NCBI GenBank assembly: GCA_052148715.1
Contig: JBKQHQ010000226.1
Span: 1 to 25,757, forward strand
From: JBKQHQ01 sp052148715
Lineage (GTDB): Bacteria; Pseudomonadota; Alphaproteobacteria; Rhizobiales; Xanthobacteraceae
Direction of reading: 5' to 3'
Length of the DNA: 25,757 nt
Both the position numbers and the translations under genes were made by a program. The notes under the pieces were generated by a model. That model was not told where the DNA came from and ran no database searches. It was given only the letters and a program-made list of their open reading frames with translations. Positions 1-5,865 of the stretch are shown piece after piece; within the stretch, counting starts at the first letter, position 1, and the number at the start of each line of letters is the position of its first letter.

Positions 1-1
1 G

Positions 2-235
2 GATCTTCACCTCCCCCCTCGTGGGGGAGGTCGGCACATGCAGGCTTGCCTGCATGTGCCGGGGGTGGGGGTCGGGTCGCAAAGATTCTTTTTTCAAAAT
101 CCTTTTTTGTCCACGCCGATTCAGATCGATAGCCTCTCAAACTGAACGCTAACCAAGTGGGAGTTATTCGAAGAGACCCCCTCTCCCGGCGCGCTTCGCG
201 CGCCGACCTCCCCCACGAGGGGGGAGGTAAAGATC
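2..235. repeat. Pair of inverted GC-rich palindromic repeats
   Basis: Positions 2-35 and 202-235 are reverse complements at 33 of 34 positions by eye. The first copy is followed directly by a perfect 14-bp palindrome (arms 32-45 and 48-61, 2-nt spacer). The second is preceded by a GGCGCGC-TTC-GCGCGCC-type hairpin near 188-204. Each copy also contains a small CCTCCCCC/GGGGGAGG-type stem. The segment between them is T-rich (about 85-110) and holds no recognisable gene. The pattern fits the short interspersed palindromes of Hyphomicrobiales genomes; it could also end transcripts arriving from the right after the acyl-CoA dehydrogenase gene. Confidence 0.75.
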
Positions 236-259
236 AGGCCGCGGTTCATTTGCGATTGA

Positions 260-279
260 CCTCCCCTTTCACGGGGAGG
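260..279. repeat. Short CCTCCCC-loop-GGGGAGG hairpin
   Basis: Arms 260-266 and 273-279 with a 6-nt loop (TTTCAC). It lies about 30 nt downstream of the acyl-CoA dehydrogenase stop (which reads leftward and ends at 311), so it may act as a 3' hairpin. The loop is nearly the same as in the hairpin at 3656-3676, which marks a repeat family rather than a terminator made for this gene. Confidence 0.55.
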
Positions 280-310
280 AAATGCGGCGGAAACCGCACC
301 GGCGAAAAAA

Positions 311-1462
311 TCAGATCAGGCGCTTGGCGACTTCCTCGAGCATCACCTCGGTGGCGCCGCCGCCGATCGACTGCACGCGCGCGTCGCGCGCCATGCGCTC
401 GATCGCCGTCTCGCGGATGTAGCCCATGCCGCCGTGGAACTGCAGGCAATCGTACATCACCTCGTTGACCAGGGTGCCGCACAGCGCCTTGATCATCGAG
501 ACCTCCTTGGTCACCTGCTGGCCCTGGGCGTCGCGCCAGGCGGTGTTGTAGATCAGCGCCTTGGCGGCCTCGACCTGCGCGGCGCGCATCGCCAGGCGGT
601 GGCGGATCGCCTGATTCTGCCACAGCGGGCGGCCGAAGGCCTGGCGTTGCGTGGTCCATTCGAGCGCCAGGTCGATGGCCTTCGACGCCTCGCCCATGGC
701 CTGAGCGCCGAGCACGATGCGCTCGTTCTGCAGATTTCTCATCAGGGCGTAAAAGCCCCGGTTCTCTTCGCCCAGCAGATTGCCGGCGGGGATGCGGCAG
801 TCCTCGAACACCAGCTCGGCGGTGTCGCTCGACAGCCAGCCCTGCTTCTTCAGCGGACGGGCGACGCGAAAGCCCGGCGTCCCCTTCTCGACGATGAACA
901 TCGAGACGTCGCGGCTGCGGCCGGGCTCGCCGGTTTTGGCGGCGACGAAGAAAATGTCGCCGTGCACGCCGTTGGTGATGAACATCTTGGCGCCGTTGAG
1001 CACCCACGCATCGCCCTCGCGGCGGGCGGTGCTGCGCATGCCGGCCAAGTCCGAACCGGCGTCGGCCTCGGTCATCGCGACCGCGGCGATGCGCCGACCG
1101 GTCACGATGTCGGGCATGTAGCGGTCCTGCTGCTCGGGCGTGCCGGCGTGGTGCAGGTGCGGGCTCGCCATGTCGGTATGCACCAGCACGGTGACGGCAA
1201 ACCCGCCGTAGCTGGAGCGGCCGAACTCCTCGGCGAGCACGACCGAGGCGAGCGTGTCGAGCTCGCTGCCGCCGTGGCGGCTGTCGTAGCGCATGCCCAA
1301 AAGCCCGAGCGCGCCCATCTCGCGCAGCACCTCGCGCGGCACGAAACCGGCGTCCTCCCAGGCGTCGGCGTAGGGCAGCACGCGCGCGGCGATGAAGCGG
1401 CGCAGCGTGCCGCGCAGCATCTCGTGCTCCGCCGTGAAATACGGCGAGGCGGGTCCGTTCAT
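311..1462 (-). CDS. Acyl-CoA dehydrogenase family protein
   Basis: FAD-dependent alpha,beta-dehydrogenation of an acyl-CoA thioester in the cytoplasm, passing electrons to ETF. The product is 383 aa from ATG 1462, the usual family length. A GTG at 1483 would add 7 residues but has no ribosome site. It shows the N-terminal helical domain, the middle-domain motif AMTEADAGSD and the C-terminal QFHGGMGYIRE/ERMARDARV block. The usual catalytic Glu of the YEGT motif is absent (sequence SIGGGATEV). The Glu of LQNERIVLG, near residue 247, sits where isovaleryl-CoA dehydrogenase carries its base, so a branched or otherwise unusual acyl-CoA is plausible (inference). The gene follows the cupin gene by 32 nt on the same strand, downstream of fumC. 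The exact substrate cannot be assigned. Confidence 0.93.
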   Translation of the reverse strand: MNGPASPYFTAEHEMLRGTLRRFIAARVLPYADAWEDAGFVPREVLREMGALGLLGMRYDSRHGGSELDTLASVVLAEEFGRSSYGGFAVTVLVHTDMASPHLHHAGTPEQQDRYMPDIVTGRRIAAVAMTEADAGSDLAGMRSTARREGDAWVLNGAKMFITNGVHGDIFFVAAKTGEPGRSRDVSMFIVEKGTPGFRVARPLKKQGWLSSDTAELVFEDCRIPAGNLLGEENRGFYALMRNLQNERIVLGAQAMGEASKAIDLALEWTTQRQAFGRPLWQNQAIRHRLAMRAAQVEAAKALIYNTAWRDAQGQQVTKEVSMIKALCGTLVNEVMYDCLQFHGGMGYIRETAIERMARDARVQSIGGGATEVMLEEVAKRLI

Positions 1463-1494
1463 GGGGTAGCTTTCAGCCGGCACGCGCCGTTGGA

Positions 1495-1920
1495 CTACTG
1501 CGCCGGTTGCGCCAGCGGCTTGCCCTTCTCGATCACATAAACAGCAATGAGCTTTGCGGGCTTGCTGCCGACGGCGCCTTCATTGTGAATCATGCCCTCC
1601 GGCACTTCGAGCGACTGCCCGGCGGTAAAAACCTTCTCCGGCTGGCCGTCCGGCGCGAACCAGAATTCGCCGTCGATCACGTAGGCCTGGACCGGGCCGG
1701 GATGAGAATGGCGGCCCGCCTTGAAACCCGGCTGCAACACGACAATGGCGGTTGTCACTTGCGTGTTCGATCCGGCGACATCGACCTTGCCGATGACGGT
1801 GCGCGTCACCGGCGCAGGCTGCGCCGGCGTGGCCGGCTGTTGCGCCGCCGCAGCGCCGGCGAACGCGACGGCCGCAAGCACCGCCGCGACGTTTATTATG
1901 ACGTTTATTATCTTGAACAT
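1495..1920 (-). CDS. Exported cupin-domain protein
   Basis: Small single-domain cupin, 141 aa, with a hydrophobic signal peptide ending near AAAAQQ (residues 1-28), so probably periplasmic. A Pro/Ala-rich linker precedes the barrel. Cupin motif 1 is GRHSHPGPVQAYVIDGEF, with two metal-ligand His residues but Gln where the third ligand Glu usually lies. Motif 2 is GQSLEVPEGMIHNEG, with the fourth ligand His. ATG 1920 is chosen because a GGGAG lies 8 nt upstream and because the signal peptide then starts at once; a longer frame from 1962 gives an odd leader. The gene lies 71 nt after fumC and 32 nt before the acyl-CoA dehydrogenase. Function unknown; metal-dependent enzymes and sugar or small-molecule binders share this fold. 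Confidence 0.88.
   Translation of the reverse strand: MFKIINVIINVAAVLAAVAFAGAAAAQQPATPAQPAPVTRTVIGKVDVAGSNTQVTTAIVVLQPGFKAGRHSHPGPVQAYVIDGEFWFAPDGQPEKVFTAGQSLEVPEGMIHNEGAVGSKPAKLIAVYVIEKGKPLAQPAQ
1888..1911. repeat. 12-bp tandem duplication in a signal peptide
   Basis: Two perfect adjacent copies of GACGTTTATTAT (1888-1899 and 1900-1911). Read on the minus strand they encode IINV-IINV at residues 4-11 of the cupin signal peptide, so the duplication keeps the frame and lengthens the hydrophobic core by four residues. Confidence 0.9.
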
Positions 1921-1991
1921 GAGCGATCTCCCGGAATGGATACTTGATTCTATACCAGGCATCGTGGGGTCTCAACCGGGTTCGCATAGGG

Positions 1992-3374
1992 CTAGACCAT
2001 CTTTCTCGGATCGACGACGCGATCGAATTCGGCCTCCGAGACAAAGCCCAGCTGCAATGCAGCAGCCTTGAGCGTGAGATCGTTGTCCATGGCGTGGTGG
2101 GCGATTTTTGACGCCTTGTCATAACCGATGACGGGCGCAAGCGCCGTCACCAGCATCAGCGAGCGCTCCACATCCTCGTTGATCTTCTTCAGATTTGGCT
2201 TGGTGCCCTCGACCAAGAACCTGCGGAAATTCACACAGCCGTCGGTCATAATGGTGATGGAATGGGCGACATTGAAGATGATGAGCGGCTTGTAGACGTT
2301 CATCTCGAGATAGCCGCCGGCGCCGCCAAAGCCCACCGCGACATCATTGGCCATCACCTGCACCGCGATCATGGTGAGCGCTTCGCACTGGGTCGGATTG
2401 ACCTTGCCCGGCATCATCGAGGAGCCCGGCTCATTCTCCGGAATCGCCAATTCGGCAAACCCGGCGCGCGGTCCGCACGACATCAGGCGAATATCATTGC
2501 CGATCTTGTACAGCGACACCGCGAGGGTACGAAGCGTGCCGGACAATTGGACCAGCGCGTCGTGGGCGCCCTGCACGGTGAATTTGTTCGGCGCGGTCAC
2601 GAAGGGCAGGCCGGTAAGCCTGGCGATCTCGGCGGCGGCCGCCTCGGCAAAACCAGGTGCCGAATTGATGCCGGTTCCCACGGCCGTGCCGCCCAGAGCC
2701 AAGCGGTATACGCCTGGCAAGGCTGCTTCCAACCGCTCCAGATCATCCGCCAGCATCCCGACATAGCCCGACCATTCCTGGCCCAAGGTCAGCGGAGTGG
2801 CATCCTGCATATGGGTCCGGCCGATCTTGACGATGTCGCTCCAGGCCCGCGCCTTGCTATCAATCGCGTCACGCAAGGCGGCGACCGCCGGGATCAGCCG
2901 CTGCTTCACATTGACGGCGGCGGCGATATGCATGGCCGACGGAAATGTGTCGTTCGACGACTGCCCCATATTGACGTGATCGTTGGGGTGAACCGGCGTC
3001 TTGCTGCCGAGCGGCGTGCCGGCGAGTTGACAGCAGCGGTTGGAGATCACTTCGTTCACGTTCATATTGAACTGGGTACCGCTGCCCGTCATCCACACAT
3101 GCAGCGGGAACATGTCTTGATGCTGGCCGGCGAGGATTTCGTCACAAGCCTTAACGATCAACTCGTAGCGCTGCTCGTCGAGCCGCTTGCCGGCATGGTT
3201 CGCGGTAGCGGCGGCTTTCTTCAAGACGGCGTAGGATGTGATCATTTCGCGCGGCATCAAATCCTTGCCGATGCTGAAATGCTCGAGCGAGCGCTGGGTT
3301 TCGGCGCCCCACAGCTTGTCCGCGGGGACCTCGACCACGCCGAGGCTGTCGCTCTCTCTTCTCATCTCGACCAT
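1992..3374 (-). CDS. fumC: Fumarate hydratase, class II
   Basis: Reversible hydration of fumarate to L-malate in the TCA cycle; cofactor-free homotetramer in the cytoplasm. The product is 460 aa from ATG 3374, close to the roughly 465 aa of known FumC. The start is supported by AGGAAAG 7-8 nt upstream; frames open to 3422 without another ribosome site. Family marks include GSGTQFNMNVNEV, GQSSNDTFPSAMH, GRTHMQDATPLTLGQE and the superfamily signature GSSMMPGKVNP near residue 317, the flexible loop carrying the catalytic Ser. The sequence is intact to the C-terminal VDPRKMV. Aspartase and other relatives share the signature, but the whole sequence reads as FumC. It is first in a leftward run with the cupin and acyl-CoA dehydrogenase genes, spaced 71 and 32 nt, possibly co-transcribed. 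Confidence 0.97.
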   Translation of the reverse strand: MVEMRRESDSLGVVEVPADKLWGAETQRSLEHFSIGKDLMPREMITSYAVLKKAAATANHAGKRLDEQRYELIVKACDEILAGQHQDMFPLHVWMTGSGTQFNMNVNEVISNRCCQLAGTPLGSKTPVHPNDHVNMGQSSNDTFPSAMHIAAAVNVKQRLIPAVAALRDAIDSKARAWSDIVKIGRTHMQDATPLTLGQEWSGYVGMLADDLERLEAALPGVYRLALGGTAVGTGINSAPGFAEAAAAEIARLTGLPFVTAPNKFTVQGAHDALVQLSGTLRTLAVSLYKIGNDIRLMSCGPRAGFAELAIPENEPGSSMMPGKVNPTQCEALTMIAVQVMANDVAVGFGGAGGYLEMNVYKPLIIFNVAHSITIMTDGCVNFRRFLVEGTKPNLKKINEDVERSLMLVTALAPVIGYDKASKIAHHAMDNDLTLKAAALQLGFVSEAEFDRVVDPRKMV

Positions 3375-3703
3375 GGCATCTTTCCTGGGTTCAATCGTCG
3401 ATTTACCGGCAAGTCGCGTCAACCGCGGCCAAGGGAGGCTGTTGCGAACGATCGCCCGGCCGCGCGGCTGACTTCCAGCCGCTCACCTTCAACTATATGT
3501 GTCCAGTCGAGACCCGAGAAGCTCGCCTAAGACTAGACCTTGTTCCTATCAAGTTGAACCGCCTCTCGCACCCTCCCCTTGAAAAGGGGAGGGTGGGGTG
3601 GGGATCGCCCTCCACATCGTGAGGACGCGATATGCGGCACGCGACCCCCTCCTAACCTCCCCCTTTCAGGGGGAGGAAATCCGTCAACATCAGCGGAACA
3701 GGT
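3375..3703. repeat. Intergenic region with two CCTCCCC-type hairpins
   Basis: This non-coding stretch lies between fumC and the TetR gene. It holds a hairpin at 3572-3594 (arms CCCTCCCCT and AGGGGAGGG, loop TGAAA) and another at 3656-3676 (arms CCTCCCCC and GGGGGAGG, loop TTTCA). They belong to the same family as 202-235 and 260-279. The second is about 28 nt past the TetR stop and may also serve as its terminator. The fumC promoter should lie in 3375-3560, but no clear -35/-10 pair stands out. Confidence 0.7.
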
Positions 3704-4273
3704 CTAGTCAGGAGCAGCCATTGTATCGGTCAATAGAGTCGTGCAGGCGGCGACCAGCTGGCTCCGGCGGCGGGCGCCATGCTCCATCTGCAGCAGGCTC
3801 TGACCGAAGATGAACGAGTAGAACAAGAAGGCGCGCGCTTCCGCTTGCGCGCCCTTGAGACCTAACGCGGCGTAGAGCCGGGTGACATTCTTGAGCCGCG
3901 CGCTGTCGACCTCGGCGACGGCCCGGGCCGCCGTCGCATCCGTGCGGGACCATTGTCGGATTGCGAGCTCGATCGCCATGCCGCGCGGGTTGAGGCGCTC
4001 GGAGTACAGCCGTATGAGATCGAGCAACCGATCTCGCGCCGAGGCGCCGTCGAGGTGAGCCTGCTTCTCGATCGCGGCGATGCGGCCTTCAGCCCAGGTT
4101 TCGAGCATCGCCCGCAGCAGGGCGGGCCGATCGGCAAATTGCCGGTAGAACCCTCCTTTGGTGACGCCGAGATCTTTCGCCAGCACTTCGACGCGCACCT
4201 CCTCGACGCCGCCGCGTGCCAATGCGGTCAGGCCAGCCTCGATCCATTTCTTGCGCCGGTCGTCGTCCGCCAC
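3704..4273 (-). CDS. TetR/AcrR family transcriptional regulator
   Basis: Ligand-responsive repressor, 189 aa from GTG 4273. The GTG is chosen because GAGGAAA lies 4-10 nt upstream and the product then begins VADDDRRKKWIEAG, just before the DNA-binding domain. A longer frame to 4405 would run through the operator-like palindromes and into the divergent promoter. The N-terminal helix-turn-helix (residues about 10-55) includes VEVLAKDLGVTKGGFYRQF, a standard TetR recognition helix. The C-terminal half is helical and would form the ligand/dimer domain. It is divergent from a thioesterase gene, and two matching palindromes lie in the gap, so autoregulation plus control of the thioesterase is the likely arrangement (inference). 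The ligand is unknown, perhaps an acyl-CoA or its product. Confidence 0.9.
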   Translation of the reverse strand: MADDDRRKKWIEAGLTALARGGVEEVRVEVLAKDLGVTKGGFYRQFADRPALLRAMLETWAEGRIAAIEKQAHLDGASARDRLLDLIRLYSERLNPRGMAIELAIRQWSRTDATAARAVAEVDSARLKNVTRLYAALGLKGAQAEARAFLFYSFIFGQSLLQMEHGARRRSQLVAACTTLLTDTMAAPD

Positions 4274-4291
4274 GGTTTTCCTCGGTGCTTG

Positions 4292-4340
4292 ATACGCTGC
4301 CGTATTGATAGCGCGCGGGAGCCGTGATACGGTAGCGTAT
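4292..4340. promoter_or_regulatory. Two ATACG-N4-CGTAT operator-like palindromes
   Basis: Perfect 5+5 dyads at 4292-4305 (spacer CTGC) and 4327-4340 (spacer GTAG), centres 35 bp apart. The two 15-bp sites 4291-4305 and 4327-4341 are also reverse complements of each other at 14 of 15 positions. They lie in the divergent gap between the TetR gene (start 4273) and the thioesterase gene (start 4435), where TetR-family operators are expected. No other copy was noticed in the window. Confidence 0.75.
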
Positions 4341-4434
4341 CTTTTCCCGATCTCGCGCGGCGCCGCTGCCAGGGCGCGGGATGCCGAAGCGTACGAAGCC
4401 GGCAACGTCGCACGACAAGCTTGGAGGCTCGGAC

Positions 4435-4881
4435 ATGGATGGCGTCACCTACAAGGGCTGTGTCTACCCCTGGCAATGCGATCAGGTCGGGCACATGAAC
4501 ATCATGTGGTATGTCGGCAAGTTCGACGAGGCCAACTGGAACCATCTCGCGCGCGTGGGGCTCACGCCGAGCTATTTGCGCAACGAGCATCGCGGCATGG
4601 CCGCCGTCCAGCAGAACATCACCTACAAGCGCGAGCTGCTGGCCGGCGACATCGTCGAGATTCACAGTCACTTTCTCGATGTCCGAGATAAGGCATTGCG
4701 CTTGGTCCATGAGATGCGCAATTGCGAGACCGGCGAGGTGGCGGCGGTCTGCGAGATCACCGCCGTGCATATCGACCGCCGCGCGCGCAAAGCCATTTCA
4801 TTGCCCAGTGCCATCCGCGACGCCGCAAGCGCGGCGCTTGCAGCGGCAACGCAAGGAGCGACCGACGGGTCGGACGCATGA
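4435..4881 (+). CDS. Hotdog-fold acyl-CoA thioesterase (4HBT-like)
   Basis: Probable hydrolysis of an acyl- or aroyl-CoA to acid and CoA in the cytoplasm. The product is 148 aa, the normal single-hotdog size. ATG 4435 is chosen because GGAGG lies 8 nt upstream and the domain begins at once (MDGVTYKGCVYPWQCDQVGHMN); an in-frame ATG at 4381 has no comparable site. The D-x-x-G-H-M-N stretch near residues 15-21 carries the Asp used by 4-hydroxybenzoyl-CoA thioesterase-type enzymes, followed by the long helix YVGKFDEANWNHLARVG. Later strands (VQQNITYKRELLAGDIVEI) match the family. The gene is divergent from a TetR regulator and probably repressed by it. The substrate cannot be told. Confidence 0.9.
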   Translation: MDGVTYKGCVYPWQCDQVGHMNIMWYVGKFDEANWNHLARVGLTPSYLRNEHRGMAAVQQNITYKRELLAGDIVEIHSHFLDVRDKALRLVHEMRNCETGEVAAVCEITAVHIDRRARKAISLPSAIRDAASAALAAATQGATDGSDA

Positions 4882-4893
4882 ATCATTGGCGAG

Positions 4894-4907
4894 GCCGGCG
4901 CGCCGGC
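4894..4907. terminator. Palindrome between convergent genes
   Basis: Perfect 14-bp palindrome GCCGGCGCGCCGGC in the 57-nt gap between the thioesterase stop (4881) and the methyltransferase stop (4939). Its position suits a shared bidirectional terminator, but there is no T-run on either side and no loop, so the call is weak. Confidence 0.3.
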
Positions 4908-4938
4908 AATTCAGCAGCGTCGGCGTCGTAAAAATTCC

Positions 4939-5748
4939 CTAGCGCGCCCTGCGCCCCCAGACCTGCGCCACCGTGTACATGGTGAAAGTCACCTCGGGAT
5001 TGCGCAGGTGATGGCGGCACGCATCGAGCAGGGCCGAGAATTCGGCTTCGGTCAAGAGGCCAAACTTGATCACCGTACCTCTCAGCGATTCCACGGTCGA
5101 CGGCAGATAGTCGACCATCGGGTCGATCGAGCGAACCCCGATCAGGAACGGCCGATACTGAACATCCTCCAAGCCGGCCTGTCGAGCAAGAACATAGAGA
5201 CGCCTTGCCAACTGCAAGTCGGCACCGACGGCGCTGAATGCGCCGAGCAGCGCCGTCTTCAACCGGTCCCAGGCCGGATGCGGCGGGTAGCAGTTCAGGG
5301 TCGTGGCGTCGGGCTCCTGCAAGGCGACGGTGCCGCCCGGCCGGGCAAGCCGGATCGCCTCGGCAAGCAGGCGTTCGGGGTCGCCCGCCGTGCTCGCCAC
5401 GAAGCGCATATGGACGAGATCAAAACTGCCGGTCGGCAATCCGGACCCGTAAGCGTCACCTTGACGGAACTCGACATTCTTCGGCGCGTGGGCGCCAGCA
5501 TGCTCCAAAAACTCGGCATCCTTGTCGAGGCCGACCACGCGACCGCTCGGGCCCGCGCGCTCGCTCAGGAGGCCGGTGATGCCGCCTGGGCCGCAGCCGA
5601 CATCGAGGCACGACCATCCGTCCTTCACACCGATGCGATCCAGCATCTCCCTCGTGTCGGGGGCCATCGCCGCGCTTTGGACGTGCAACCGTTCAATTTC
5701 GCCGACGCGCCGCTCGATCGGGTAATGGCCGGAATACGAGACGGACAT
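4939..5748 (-). CDS. Class I SAM-dependent methyltransferase
   Basis: Transfers a methyl group from S-adenosylmethionine to an unknown acceptor. The product is 269 aa from ATG 5748, with GAGGTG about 8 nt upstream; an upstream in-frame codon at 5793 has no such site. Motif I is LDVGCGPGG at residues 48-56, the acidic ribose-binding position follows in VVGLDKDAEFLEHA, and the post-motif LAEAIRLARPGGTVALQEPD is typical of Methyltransf_11/25 proteins. The C-terminal part (YLPSTVESLRGTVIKFGLLTE onward) is helical, as in UbiE-like small-molecule methyltransferases. It lies 117 nt downstream of the ABC-oxidoreductase fusion gene on the same strand, so read-through from that operon is possible but unproven. 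Its acceptor cannot be inferred. Confidence 0.9.
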   Translation of the reverse strand: MSVSYSGHYPIERRVGEIERLHVQSAAMAPDTREMLDRIGVKDGWSCLDVGCGPGGITGLLSERAGPSGRVVGLDKDAEFLEHAGAHAPKNVEFRQGDAYGSGLPTGSFDLVHMRFVASTAGDPERLLAEAIRLARPGGTVALQEPDATTLNCYPPHPAWDRLKTALLGAFSAVGADLQLARRLYVLARQAGLEDVQYRPFLIGVRSIDPMVDYLPSTVESLRGTVIKFGLLTEAEFSALLDACRHHLRNPEVTFTMYTVAQVWGRRAR

Positions 5749-5865
5749 TTGCGACACCTCATGGCACCGGATGAAAGGGCCAATTCTGTTCATTCAGCTG
5801 ATGGAGCGCAACCCGCCCGCCGCCCCGCGGCGAGTTGAGGAGCTCACCGCACTGCCCGTCATCGC

